Made by a program: the position numbers and the translations under genes. From an uncultured Flavobacteriaceae bacterium (GTDB lineage Bacteria > Bacteroidota > Bacteroidia > Flavobacteriales > Flavobacteriaceae): DNA of 64,000 nucleotides. The notes beneath the pieces were generated by a model. It was not told the origin of the DNA. It saw only the letters and a list, made by a program, of their open reading frames with translations, and ran no database searches. Each line of letters opens with the position of its first letter. The stretch's first letter is position 1. Location of the stretch: assembly GCA_947500445.1 (NCBI GenBank), contig CANMSB010000001.1, positions 248,001 to 312,000 on the forward strand. The letters are read 5' to 3'. Shown here piece by piece: positions 34,872-46,255 of this stretch.

Positions 34872-35501
34872 ATGAGAAGATGTGTAATTTCGTTTTGTAC
34901 GCTATTGACGCTCTTGATTTTAATGAGCTTTAACTTGGTAAAGGAAAGTGTTCAGGTACCTGAGCACTTGATCGTAGAGTGTCCCGGCTATGCCATATAT
35001 CCTAAAAAACAGGCGGTTTTCGCGGGTGTTATGGTCGCGCCGCCCTTTTTGGGAAGTTCCTATATCGGATTTAAAGAAGCGCTCGCCTTTAAAGAATCTC
35101 AAGGCAATTATTTTACTACCAATACCTTGGGATATTTGGGCAAATATCAATTTGGTATCGGCACGTTGCAGTTGGTAGGCGTTTATAATGCCACCCAGTT
35201 TTTGAACGATCCCGTATTACAGGAAAAGGCGTTTTATACCAACTTAGCTCGAAATAAATGGATTTTAAGAAGGGATATCGAAAGGTTCGTTGGTAAACAG
35301 ATCAAAGGAGTAAAGGTTACGGAGTCCGGAATGCTGGCCGCCGCCCATTTGGCAGGTCCCGGAAATGTAAAGAAGTACCTAAGGTCTTGGGGAAGGTATG
35401 ATGTTATGGATGATTACGGAACCAGTATGGCGAAGTATATGCGTAAGTTTTCAGGATATGATGTTTCTTACGTAGCGCCAAAACGAAATCCTAAAGTGTA
35501 A
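34872..35501 (+). CDS. Exported lysozyme-like protein of Bacteroidota
   Basis: A 209-residue protein with an N-terminal hydrophobic signal (1-22). The core FKEALAFKESQGNY...NTLGYLGKYQFG has the Glu and the GKYQFG loop seen in lysozyme-like/transglycosylase folds. It is followed by MLAAAHLAGPGNVKKYLRSWG, also common in that fold. Related proteins are sometimes labelled peptidoglycan-binding or LysM proteins although no LysM is visible. Position 155 bp after mltG supports a role in peptidoglycan turnover; hydrolytic activity is inferred, with E in LAFKES as candidate catalyst. Confidence 0.75.
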   Translation: MRRCVISFCTLLTLLILMSFNLVKESVQVPEHLIVECPGYAIYPKKQAVFAGVMVAPPFLGSSYIGFKEALAFKESQGNYFTTNTLGYLGKYQFGIGTLQLVGVYNATQFLNDPVLQEKAFYTNLARNKWILRRDIERFVGKQIKGVKVTESGMLAAAHLAGPGNVKKYLRSWGRYDVMDDYGTSMAKYMRKFSGYDVSYVAPKRNPKV

Positions 35502-35555
35502 TGCTTTAGTAAGAATTAGTTCCCTCTTCAGGGGAACCAAATATGGAAGTGGAAG

Positions 35556-35587
35556 AACCCTCGGCAATTGTCGGGGGTTTTTATTTT
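35556..35587 (+). terminator. Intrinsic terminator after the lysozyme-like gene
   Basis: AACCCTCGGC and GTCGGGGGTT pair (two G-T wobbles) with an AATT loop, followed by TTTATTTT, 55 bp after the stop. Confidence 0.8.
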
Positions 35588-35588
35588 A

Positions 35589-35604
35589 ACACCAGAAATG
35601 GTAT
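35589..35604. repeat. Short ACACCA/AAATGGTAT repeat copy
   Basis: ACACCAG-AAATGGTAT at 35589-35604, matching 21095-21110 at all but one base. It lies between convergent genes. The rest of the gap to 35735 shows no convincing gene. Confidence 0.45.
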
Positions 35605-35735
35605 AGAAGATACAAGGGAAGGTATCGTACAAAGCACAACGGCTTTGGGTCCTCGCGCGTTACGCATATTCATATGGACAACCTTAGCTATTCGAATGGT
35701 CAAAAACAACAGAGAAACACGAGTGCTAGCTATTT

Positions 35736-36458
35736 TTACCCTTGAACGATAAAGATGGCGGGTCTTTTATGAAGGTCGAGAACGGTTCCCTTCCATTGCG
35801 CCATGGTTTTGGTAATAATGTACTCGGTGGCCAGTGTAATGTCGCATGCAATGCACAACTGGGTATGTGGCAACAGTGTTTTTTGGAGTTCTTCGAACAG
35901 TTTGTCGTTTCGATAGGGCGTTTCAATGAACAATTGGCTCTGACCTAAGTCCTTTGATTTCTTTTCAAATTTTTTGATGGCGCTTTTACGCGCTTTGCTA
36001 TCGATGGGCAAGTAACCGTTGAACGCAAAATTTTGTCCGTTCAGTCCACTAGCCATTAGCGCCAAAAGTAGGGAAGAGGGCCCCACCAAAGGAACCACCT
36101 TGATATTTTTTTCATGGGCGACAGCTACAACGCTGGCCCCGGGATCGGCAATTGCCGGCAGCCCGGCTTCGGAAAGGACACCAACGGAATGTCCGTTCAA
36201 ACAAGGTTCCAAAAAACCGGGCAACGCACTTTCCTCGGTGTATTTGTTGAGCAGGGATAGTTGTAGGCCTGGTTGCGATTTTCTTGGACTGATTTTTTTT
36301 ATGAACCTTCTTGCCGTTTTTTCGTTTTCTACAATAAAATGATCGATATCCTCAATAGCGCGTTTGATGGAAATCGGTAAAACCTCTAATGGCGGCGTAT
36401 CCCCCAATGTTGTGGGAATAAGGTAAAGCGTGCCCATTTTTGAGGAGTTTTGCGCCAT
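35736..36458 (-). CDS. SAM-dependent methyltransferase, RsmI-related paralogue
   Basis: A 240-residue protein of the tetrapyrrole methylase fold related to RsmI, the enzyme that 2'-O-methylates C1402 of 16S rRNA. LYLIPTTLGD replaces the usual PTPIGN-type start, GVLSEAGLPAIADPGASVV corresponds to the RsmI SDAGTP loop, and PLVGPSSLLLALMASGLNGQNFAFNGYLP is conserved. The altered motifs suggest a paralogue common in Flavobacteriia rather than RsmI itself. It directly follows the LMW phosphatase gene (TAAATG) in the dnaA operon. Its start may be the second ATG at 36437. Confidence 0.85.
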   Translation of the reverse strand: MAQNSSKMGTLYLIPTTLGDTPPLEVLPISIKRAIEDIDHFIVENEKTARRFIKKISPRKSQPGLQLSLLNKYTEESALPGFLEPCLNGHSVGVLSEAGLPAIADPGASVVAVAHEKNIKVVPLVGPSSLLLALMASGLNGQNFAFNGYLPIDSKARKSAIKKFEKKSKDLGQSQLFIETPYRNDKLFEELQKTLLPHTQLCIACDITLATEYIITKTMAQWKGTVLDLHKRPAIFIVQG

Positions 36459-36917
36459 TTAATTGGATTGTAGTTGTTCCGCAATACGCGCGCAAGCTTC
36501 ATTTACCATGCTGTATACCTTTTCGAAGCCGTCTTCACCGCCGTAATAAGGGTCGGGAACGTCGCTTTCCGATGTAGCTGCGGTCTCCAAAAGTAGCCGA
36601 ACTTTGGCCGCTTGGACATTGGTTTCGGCCAAGGCCAATATATCGCGGTAGTTGCTACGGTCCATGGCGTAAATGTAGTCGAAACGCTCCAGGTCTTTTG
36701 CAATAAGCTTTCTCGAGCGCTGTTGGCTGATGTCGAGCCCGTACTTGGCCGCGACCGCAATACTACGTTCGTCCGGGGGATTCCCAACATGGTAGCCCGC
36801 CGTACCGGCCGATGCTACCTGTATTTTTTCTGGATCAACTTTTTGCTGTAACAACCCTTCGGCCAAAGGAGACCGGCAGATGTTTCCAAGACATACCATT
36901 AGCACCTTGGTAACCAT
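36459..36917 (-). CDS. Low-molecular-weight protein-tyrosine phosphatase
   Basis: A 152-residue LMW-PTP. The P-loop VCLGNICRSP gives the C-x5-R active site near the N-terminus and DPYYGG carries the general-acid Asp near the C-terminus (PDPYYGGEDGFEKVY). These enzymes dephosphorylate tyrosine kinases or arsenate-type substrates; in bacteria they often pair with polysaccharide export kinases, but none is here. The ATG at 36917 is chosen because the earlier in-frame start is TTG. It lies 5 bp after the dnaA stop. Confidence 0.92.
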   Translation of the reverse strand: MVTKVLMVCLGNICRSPLAEGLLQQKVDPEKIQVASAGTAGYHVGNPPDERSIAVAAKYGLDISQQRSRKLIAKDLERFDYIYAMDRSNYRDILALAETNVQAAKVRLLLETAATSESDVPDPYYGGEDGFEKVYSMVNEACARIAEQLQSN

Positions 36918-36922
36918 AGGGG

Positions 36923-38347
36923 TCAAGAGAATTTTTTGGTAAGATCGTCAATGTATTTGCGAAACTGTTTATCGGTTTCGGCAAGGTTATCGACTGTTTT
37001 ACAGGCGTGTAGGACCGTTGCATGGTCGCGCTTTCCAATTTGGGAGCCGATACTGGCAAGTGAGGCCTTTGTGAATTTTTTAGCAAAAAACATGGCCAAC
37101 TGACGGGCCTGTACGATATGTCTTTTTCGGGTCTTCGATTGTAGCGTGGCCACATCCATTTCAAAGTAGTCCGATACCACCTTTTGGATATAATCGATGG
37201 AGACTTCTCTTTTGGTGTTCTTTACAAATTTTTCGACCACCTGCTGCGCTAATTCCAAGGTCACTTCTTTTTTATTGAAGGAGGATTGTGCGATCAACGA
37301 AATAATGGCACCTTCCAATTCTCGAATATTGGTCTTTATATGTTTGGCGACATACTCCACGATATCCTCGGGCATTTCTACTCCGTCCCGATACAATTTG
37401 TTCTTTAGAATCGAAATTCTAGTTTCGTAATCGGGATTCTGAAGCTCTGCGGAAAGCCCCCATTTGAAACGGGAAAGCAACCGTTGTTCGATATCCTGCA
37501 TGTCTACCGGAGCTTTGTCCGAAGTTAAAATGACCTGTTTTCCGTTTTGATGCAAGTGGTTGAAAATGTGGAAAAATACATCTTGTGTCCCCGACTTACC
37601 GGATAAAAATTGAACGTCATCAATAATCAAAACATCGATAAGTTGGTAAAAATGGATAAAATCGTTCCGTGTATTTTTCTTTACCGACTCAATATATTGC
37701 TGGGTAAATTTTTCTGCAGAAATATAGAGTACGGTCCTTTCCGGATACTTGTCCTTTATTTCGACCCCTATGGCATGTGCCAAATGGGTTTTGCCAAGTC
37801 CGACGCCACCAAAAATCAATAATGGGTTGAACGAGGTGCCGCCCGGTTTATTGGCAACGGCCATACCTGCCGAACGTGCCAAACGGTTGGAGTCGCCCTC
37901 CAAAAAATTATCGAAATTATAATTGGGATTGAGTTGTGATTCTATTTTTATGTTTCGAATACCAGGGATGACAAAAGGGTTTTTCAGTTCTGGATTTTTA
38001 GATTTGATGGGAACGTCCATTTCTTGAGGTGTCATATGTCCCCGATTTGCACTGGGTATTTTTTCGGTAAACGGTTCTCGATTACCGTAAGTATTTTCCA
38101 TTTTGATGATATAGACCAATTTTGCGGTTTCCCCTAGTTCCTTGGTCAACGATACCTTTAATAGTTTTACGTAATGTTCTTCCAACCACTCATAGAAAAA
38201 TTTACTGGGTACTTGGATGCTCAAGGCGTTGTCAGAAAGTTTAATGGGTTTAATAGGTTCGAACCACGTTTTGAATGCCTGCGGTTGGATGTTATCTTTG
38301 ATAAAAGCCAAACAATTGTTCCATACGGAATTTGCAGTAACACTCAT
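36923..38347 (-). CDS. dnaA: Chromosomal replication initiator DnaA
   Basis: A 474-residue AAA+ initiator. Domain I is at 1-85 (WNNCLAFIKDNIQPQAFKTWFEPI). Walker A GGVGLGKT is at 180-187 and Walker B IIDDVQFL at 242-248, with LLSRFKWGL after it. Domain IV (RHIVQARQLAMFFAKKFT, then QIGKRDHATVLHACKTV) binds DnaA boxes. It is followed by the phosphatase and methyltransferase genes. No dnaN, recF or gyrB is adjacent and no cluster of DnaA boxes was seen around it, so the gene is not obviously at oriC. The minus strand reads CATATTTG upstream, one base off the -7 consensus. Confidence 0.97.
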   Translation of the reverse strand: MSVTANSVWNNCLAFIKDNIQPQAFKTWFEPIKPIKLSDNALSIQVPSKFFYEWLEEHYVKLLKVSLTKELGETAKLVYIIKMENTYGNREPFTEKIPSANRGHMTPQEMDVPIKSKNPELKNPFVIPGIRNIKIESQLNPNYNFDNFLEGDSNRLARSAGMAVANKPGGTSFNPLLIFGGVGLGKTHLAHAIGVEIKDKYPERTVLYISAEKFTQQYIESVKKNTRNDFIHFYQLIDVLIIDDVQFLSGKSGTQDVFFHIFNHLHQNGKQVILTSDKAPVDMQDIEQRLLSRFKWGLSAELQNPDYETRISILKNKLYRDGVEMPEDIVEYVAKHIKTNIRELEGAIISLIAQSSFNKKEVTLELAQQVVEKFVKNTKREVSIDYIQKVVSDYFEMDVATLQSKTRKRHIVQARQLAMFFAKKFTKASLASIGSQIGKRDHATVLHACKTVDNLAETDKQFRKYIDDLTKKFS

Positions 38348-38550
38348 TGTAAGTTCTATTATTTGTTGGTTAGTTTTTTAGCAAGCAGGTCAAAAAAAGG
38401 TTGGAGCAAACCTCTGTTCTTAAGTGGGACAAATATGTGAACAAAAATTCTAAAAAAAAAATCAAAAGCTATTGATTTTCCGCTTTTTTTTCGTCATGTT
38501 CACCGGCCTTTTCGAACTCCTTTAAATATAAACTTTTTAGCTTGAAATGT

Positions 38551-38955
38551 ATGGACTTTAACGAAATTTCTTTTCGAGTGCGGTATTCCGAAACCGATCA
38601 AATGGGAGTGGTGTACCACGGCAATTACGCGCAGTACCTGGAGATGGGTAGGGTGGCATGGTTACGCGAACTGGGTATTTCTTACAGGGACATGGAGGAA
38701 AGTGGGGTGATGCTCCCCGTAATATCCCTACAGGTGCAATTTAAAAAATCCGCCCTTTATGACGACCTGTTGTCCGTAAGGACACAGTTGCTAAAAACAC
38801 CGGTGGTTAAAATAGAATTCGATTACGAAATTTATAATGAGAAGGGTGCACTTTTGGCGACGGCCAACACACAACTTGCCTTTATGGATATGAAAACGAA
38901 ACGCCCCATAAAATGTCCGGGGTACATCCTGGAGAAAATAGAAGCGGCCGGATGA
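38551..38955 (+). CDS. Acyl-CoA thioesterase, YbgC/4HBT family
   Basis: A 134-residue hotdog-fold thioesterase. The 4-hydroxybenzoyl-CoA thioesterase signature is RYSETDQMGVVYHGNYAQYLEMGRVAWL, with the catalytic Asp in ETDQMG and the His in YHGNY. YbgC-type members hydrolyse short-chain acyl-CoAs and, in some species, act near Tol-Pal; no tol genes are here. The ATG at 38551 is used; a TTG nine bases earlier is in frame. It is divergent from dnaA and convergent with the YigZ gene. Confidence 0.93.
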   Translation: MDFNEISFRVRYSETDQMGVVYHGNYAQYLEMGRVAWLRELGISYRDMEESGVMLPVISLQVQFKKSALYDDLLSVRTQLLKTPVVKIEFDYEIYNEKGALLATANTQLAFMDMKTKRPIKCPGYILEKIEAAG

Positions 38956-38980
38956 TGATACCACTCTCAGGGAATGCCGT

Positions 38981-39589
38981 TTACTTTACTTTGATTACGG
39001 CGGATCTCACTCCCTTAAATTTGGATACTATTTTTTCGGTATCCGACCGGTCTACCGATACGGTCAGCGTACAATTAAGCCCCATATCTTGCGAAACGAT
39101 CTTTAGTCGGTCTTGTTTGATATAGCGCATTACCTTTTGTAATTCGCCGTAGGGTACGGTTATCATTATTTCGTCGGTAACGAACTCCATTTTTATGTTG
39201 CTCGCTTCCAAAGTGATTTTTGCCGCCGCCCGGTAAGCTTGTATCAATCCGCCGGCACCCAGTTTTGTTCCCCCAAAAATCCGAACGACCACGAGTAACA
39301 CATTGGTAAGGCCAAAGGAATTCAATTGGCCATAAATGGGCATACCGGCCGTATTGTTCGGTTCTCCATCGTCAGAGGCCCGATAGGCGCTTCCATCCGG
39401 GTTCAACTTCCAAGCAAAACAAAAGTGATTGGCTTGGGGATGTTCTTTTTGTAAGCCTTGTATGATGGGTTTTACCGCATCTTCTGTTTTTATGGGAAAC
39501 GCGTACCCGTAAAATTTGCTCTTTTTTTCCTTAAAAAGTGTTTCCGGTGAAGGGCCTGCCAGTGTTTTAAAGCTTGTGGTCCCCTCCAT
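38981..39589 (-). CDS. IMPACT/YigZ family protein
   Basis: A 202-residue protein. The N-terminal domain has the UPF0029/IMPACT signature: KKSKFYGYAFPIKTEDAV, HFCFAWKL, ASDDGEPNNTAGMPIY and VVVRIFGGTKLGAGGLIQAYRAAA. A smaller C-terminal domain (DUF1949-like) follows. Eukaryotic IMPACT regulates translation through GCN2; bacterial YigZ function is unproven. The start is the ATG at 39589, overlapping the upstream EamA stop by one base (TAATG); the frame is open 18 codons further but inside that gene. It is the last gene of the ribD operon. Confidence 0.92.
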   Translation of the reverse strand: MEGTTSFKTLAGPSPETLFKEKKSKFYGYAFPIKTEDAVKPIIQGLQKEHPQANHFCFAWKLNPDGSAYRASDDGEPNNTAGMPIYGQLNSFGLTNVLLVVVRIFGGTKLGAGGLIQAYRAAAKITLEASNIKMEFVTDEIMITVPYGELQKVMRYIKQDRLKIVSQDMGLNCTLTVSVDRSDTEKIVSKFKGVRSAVIKVK

Positions 39590-40449
39590 TAGAAAAATGC
39601 TACTAATATGATACTGATCACCGCCAAAACGATACCGCCCCAATTTTTAGGGCTTACGGACTCTTTAAAAAGTACGATTCCCAAACAGGTGGATACCATT
39701 ACTATGGCCACGTTATTGATGGTAAATACCGAAGCACTGTTTAAAGTATCGTTTTGAAGGGCCTTTAATAAAAAATAAATGGAAAAGTAATTCGGGATGC
39801 CCAAAACGACACCGCCCACCATATTTTTAAGATTGATGCTCAAACTTGTCCGTATGCCCCGCAACAAAATTAGGAGCAGACCGATCGCGCCAGCGGAACC
39901 AAAGACCAAAGCTGAAAAAAGGGCGTATTCCTTTTCCGCGATATATACTTCCTGTAAATATTTTAAACTGGTATCGATAAGCCCAGAGCCTATGAATACC
40001 AAGATCGGGAGTAGTAGGGTATTGCCATTAATGGAAGTACTGGATTTGACAGACGCAAAATAAACCGCTCCCAATGCCAAAATTATCCCCAATATTTTTA
40101 ACGGTCCCAGTGTTTCCTGATAGGCGAAAACACCGAACACTACCGGGATGACCAACGACATTTTTGTTGCTACGGAAGCTACCGAGACCCCTACTTTTTG
40201 AGCAGTGGCCGCCATTAAGTTGAATACCAATATGAACAACGCCCCCAGCATAAAAGTACCCCAAAACCAAGGCTTTTTGGGTACTGACGATAGCGGCACG
40301 CTTCCCTCGTAAAAATAGAAGCCGATGGCGCAGGCCACCACATAATTGGTGATTATGGCGTACAAGGTTTCTACCCCATAACGTTGAAACAACTTGAAAA
40401 CGACAAAAATGACGCTGGAAAAAAGAATACTAAGAACAAGATAGGTCAT
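39589..40449 (-). CDS. EamA/DMT superfamily transporter
   Basis: A 286-residue inner membrane protein with about ten hydrophobic segments in two homologous halves, as in the drug/metabolite transporter superfamily. The second half ends VFTINNVAIVMVSTCLGIVLFKESVSPKNWGGIVLA, the typical EamA signature with conserved Glu and Lys. Substrate is unknown. It starts 1 bp after the HAD gene's stop and overlaps the YigZ start by one base, so all four genes of this set are probably co-transcribed. Confidence 0.9.
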   Translation of the reverse strand: MTYLVLSILFSSVIFVVFKLFQRYGVETLYAIITNYVVACAIGFYFYEGSVPLSSVPKKPWFWGTFMLGALFILVFNLMAATAQKVGVSVASVATKMSLVIPVVFGVFAYQETLGPLKILGIILALGAVYFASVKSSTSINGNTLLLPILVFIGSGLIDTSLKYLQEVYIAEKEYALFSALVFGSAGAIGLLLILLRGIRTSLSINLKNMVGGVVLGIPNYFSIYFLLKALQNDTLNSASVFTINNVAIVMVSTCLGIVLFKESVSPKNWGGIVLAVISIILVAFF

Positions 40450-40450
40450 A

Positions 40451-41056
40451 CTAAAGTCTGCTTCTTAAATCGATAACGTCTTCTTTCCCAACTTTTATGT
40501 TCCAGCACGTAATACCCATATTTTTAGCGGCTTCGGTATTCTCTTCCGTGTCATCGACAAAAAAAGTTTCCTCGGGGCGCAGTTCATTTTTATCCAATAC
40601 AAATTGATAGATTTCCCTATCCGGTTTTCTTAAATGGATCTCGTGTGAGAGATAAAAACCTTCAAAACAATTTTGAAAGCGCCGATAGCGGTCTTCGCCC
40701 ATGTGTTGCCGAACCGCTTCGATATGTAGGGCGTTGGTATTGCTCAATAAAAACATACGATACCGTTTTTCCTGGGCCAGCGCTTCCAGGAACAGCAAGC
40801 GGTACTCCGGAAAATCCAATAGCATGGCGTTCCATATGCGAACGATCTCCGATTTATCGATTGCTGGGAACAGGTCAAAGATTTCGGATATAAAACGATC
40901 GGAAGAAATAGCACCAACTTCGTATTTCTTGTTCACCGCTATCAATTGTGGCAACAATTGGGTTTCGCCGCCGTGTCTCCGTATTTCCTTAAAAACGATA
41001 TCCTTGTCCAGATTAATGAATACGTCTCCAAAATCAAAAATTAGGTTCTTGATCAT
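40451..41056 (-). CDS. HAD superfamily hydrolase, subfamily IA
   Basis: A 201-residue HAD phosphatase. Motif I is IFDFGDVFINLD; motif II is FLLSNTNALHI; motif III Lys is in HLRKPDREIY; motif IV is FFVDDTEENTEAA. The second Asp expected two residues after the nucleophile is a Gly (DFGDV), the usual state for the YihX/FMN-phosphatase-like branch. The gene overlaps ribD by 4 bp (ATGA). The unassigned dephosphorylation of the riboflavin pathway intermediate makes this context suggestive, but a specific role is inference. Confidence 0.9.
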   Translation of the reverse strand: MIKNLIFDFGDVFINLDKDIVFKEIRRHGGETQLLPQLIAVNKKYEVGAISSDRFISEIFDLFPAIDKSEIVRIWNAMLLDFPEYRLLFLEALAQEKRYRMFLLSNTNALHIEAVRQHMGEDRYRRFQNCFEGFYLSHEIHLRKPDREIYQFVLDKNELRPEETFFVDDTEENTEAAKNMGITCWNIKVGKEDVIDLRSRL

Positions 41057-42108
41057 CTATAATATATGTTCAGTATGTCGTCACTCAAATTTTCGGTAAC
41101 GGTCGGTGTTATAGGGAGCGTAGGTGCTTTCAGCCCTTCCTGAAACGACTGATTTCCGGTAAACACCCTAGCCTCGTCCCAAAGGTCGCTGTCGATAAAG
41201 CTTCGAAGCGTCCGCGCACCGCCCTCGATAAATAGGCTGGTGATCGAGGCCTTATAGCACTGGTTACAGATCTGTTCCGGCAATGGTTTCGAAAAATCGA
41301 TCATGGCATAGGCATTTTCTTTGGTATACCGCTTCTTGTCTACCGTTTCCGTGAGTACGATAGCCGGAACCGCGCCGTTCAGCACATGAAAATCGCTTGG
41401 TATTTTCAAAAGCCTGTCCATAACCAACGGTATCGGGCTTTTTCCCGACCATAACCGAACGTTCAGTTTAGGGTTGTCGGCCAGAACGGTATTGGTACCT
41501 ACCAGTATCCCTTGCTCTTGGCTGCGCCAAAAGTGGACTCGCTGTCGGGATGCCTTATTGGTTATCCAGTACGGTTGCGCAACACTATCCCTTTCATGGC
41601 TTTCAGGTGCCATAAAACCATCCGATGTTTGTGCCCATTTTAAAATGATGTAAGGTCGGTGTTCCTCATGAAATTTTAAAAACCGTTTGTGGTGTAGCCT
41701 ACAGGCTTTTTCCATTATTCCCGTATGTACCTCGCACCCGCCATCCTTTAGTTTTTGTATTCCCTTGCCCGCTACTTTAATGTGGGGATCCCTAAGTCCG
41801 ATGACCACTCGGGGAATATTATGCCGTAGTACCAGGTCGGCACAAGGCGGAGTTTTTCCATGGTGGGAGCAGGGTTCCAAGGTCACGTAAAGTATACTAT
41901 GCGGTAACAAGGCTTTATTTTTTACCGAACCAATGGCGTTTACCTCGGCATGCGCACCGCCAAAAGGACTGGTGAAGCCTTCCCCGATAATTTTACCATT
42001 GTGTACGACGATTGCCCCTACGGAAGGGTTTGGTGCCGTGGTGCCGATCCCGTTTTTGGCAATTTCAATGCACCGTAACATATATTTTTCATCCGTAGTG
42101 TACGTCAT
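41053..42108 (-). CDS. ribD: Bifunctional riboflavin biosynthesis deaminase/reductase RibD
   Basis: A 351-residue RibD. The N-terminal deaminase has the zinc site HAEVNAI and PCSHHGKTPPCADLVL. The C-terminal reductase (from ~150) shows LKWAQTSDGFMA, VGTNTVLADNPKLNVRL and LFIEGGARTLRSFID. It carries out the second and third steps of riboflavin synthesis: deamination, then NADPH-dependent ribose reduction. It is the first gene of a four-gene operon (ribD, HAD, EamA, YigZ) and divergent from prmC. Confidence 0.96.
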   Translation of the reverse strand: MTYTTDEKYMLRCIEIAKNGIGTTAPNPSVGAIVVHNGKIIGEGFTSPFGGAHAEVNAIGSVKNKALLPHSILYVTLEPCSHHGKTPPCADLVLRHNIPRVVIGLRDPHIKVAGKGIQKLKDGGCEVHTGIMEKACRLHHKRFLKFHEEHRPYIILKWAQTSDGFMAPESHERDSVAQPYWITNKASRQRVHFWRSQEQGILVGTNTVLADNPKLNVRLWSGKSPIPLVMDRLLKIPSDFHVLNGAVPAIVLTETVDKKRYTKENAYAMIDFSKPLPEQICNQCYKASITSLFIEGGARTLRSFIDSDLWDEARVFTGNQSFQEGLKAPTLPITPTVTENLSDDILNIYYR

Positions 42109-42241
42109 TTTTTATGCGATAGGATTTTTAGGATTGCCTGCATTCTCAGTATCTTCACGAACACAAAAATAGAACAATAAACCGAGACGTTTCGATGGAC
42201 TTTTAATGCCTGTTGAAGTGCTGGGTTCAAGTGGATCCGAT

Positions 42242-45203
<2,962 letters not shown>

Positions 45204-45348
45204 GTATATTTTTTTGGGCGTTCGGTGTAAAAGGGAGTATGGGACGATATGCTAAGGAACTCCGGTCGATTTGGTTTCTTGTATTGAAACAACGCCATTG
45301 TCAAAAAAAACTTGATTTGGGGATACCCTTGGTTTAACGAATAACGAA

Positions 45349-45930
45349 ATGATTACCAACACCACCCGACGTTTTTGGCTGGCAGTATTGACCACCTTGG
45401 CTTTTTTGTTTCGAAACCGATCGTTGCGCAAATGGTTATGGGTGCCTTTATTGGTGCTAGGAGCCGGTTTTTTGATACCGCAACCCATGGTCGTACCCGT
45501 TCGGGACGCGAGCTTGACCAGTTGGAACAAAAAATCGTTTTGGGCCTATCCGTGGGGCAGTTCCATTACCCATAAAGGAATCGATATTTTTGCCGAAAAG
45601 GGTACCGATGTACTGTCGGCTACCCAAGGAATTGTGGTGTACGTTCACGAAGGGGGAAAAGGGGGGAAGTCCGTTATGGTATTGGGGCCAAAGTGGCGTT
45701 TTCATTATTATGCGCACTTGAACGATATCAAAACAACAGTCTTTAAACCACTGAGTACCGGGGCGGTCATCGGTTCTGTCGGGGATACGGGAAATGCCGT
45801 TGGCAAACCTCCACATTTGCATTATGCGATAACAACCCCATTTCCCTATCCACATTTATACGATGATGAAGCGGTGCAGGGATGGAAAAAAATGTTTTAT
45901 TTGAATCCGGATGTTTGGTTGCGTCCGTGA
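45349..45930 (+). CDS. M23 family metallopeptidase (LytM-like)
   Basis: A 193-residue protein with one N-terminal membrane segment (residues ~30-46, WLWVPLLVLGAGFLIP) and a LytM domain. The zinc ligands are visible: H and D in THKGIDIF and the HLHY pair near residue 168. YYAHLNDI and VGDTGNAVGKPPHLHY complete the family pattern. It probably cleaves peptide cross-links in peptidoglycan, facing the periplasm from an inner-membrane anchor. It follows ligA by 145 bp on the same strand; a small conserved gene follows 7 bp after it. Confidence 0.9.
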   Translation: MITNTTRRFWLAVLTTLAFLFRNRSLRKWLWVPLLVLGAGFLIPQPMVVPVRDASLTSWNKKSFWAYPWGSSITHKGIDIFAEKGTDVLSATQGIVVYVHEGGKGGKSVMVLGPKWRFHYYAHLNDIKTTVFKPLSTGAVIGSVGDTGNAVGKPPHLHYAITTPFPYPHLYDDEAVQGWKKMFYLNPDVWLRP

Positions 45931-45937
45931 AAAATAA

Positions 45938-46255
45938 ATGCTAAGGCCAATGGAACCACCTCAAAATATTCAAGACTTTCAAGATTCGCTACGGCTCAGG
46001 GAAGTGCCGCTTCATTGGCCCGAAGGTTTAAAAGCGCTTTGGTTCGATGCCAAGGACGACTGGGAAGCCTCCCATAACATTGCCCAGGACATGCACACTG
46101 GTTTGGGAAGTTGGATCCACGCCTACCTGCACCGTAAAGAAGGTGATGCGTTCAATGCGGGCTATTGGTATCGTAAGGCGGGAAAACCGTACCCCACGGT
46201 AGACTTGAAAACCGAGCATTTGCAGTTGGTAGCCTTCGTGTTGACATCGGACTAA
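45938..46255 (+). CDS. Small conserved protein of unknown function
   Basis: A 105-residue protein rich in Trp, His and Asp. The core DDWEASHNIAQDMHTGLGSWIHAYLHRKEGDAFNAGYWYRKAGKP is a pattern I recognise from conserved hypothetical proteins in many phyla; the regularly placed His/Asp/Glu residues could bind a metal. No signal peptide or membrane helix. It starts 7 bp after the M23 peptidase stop, so it is probably co-transcribed. The start may be the fifth residue Met (45950). It overlaps the convergent membrane-protein gene by 4 bp. Confidence 0.8.
   Translation: MLRPMEPPQNIQDFQDSLRLREVPLHWPEGLKALWFDAKDDWEASHNIAQDMHTGLGSWIHAYLHRKEGDAFNAGYWYRKAGKPYPTVDLKTEHLQLVAFVLTSD

Noticed and set aside
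35543-35752. 69-codon plus-strand frame after the lysozyme-like gene
   Set aside because: It runs through the terminator stem and a short interspersed repeat, overlaps the 3' end of the convergent methyltransferase gene, and has no recognisable family.
36923-38550. oriC next to dnaA
   Set aside because: No cluster of DnaA boxes seen in the flanking gap and none of the usual origin neighbours (dnaN, recF, gyrB, rpmH) present.
40451-41056. HAD gene behind ribD as the missing riboflavin-pathway phosphatase
   Set aside because: Gene order is suggestive, but the protein has only generic HAD motifs; the neighbours EamA and YigZ are unrelated to riboflavin, so I kept the general call.
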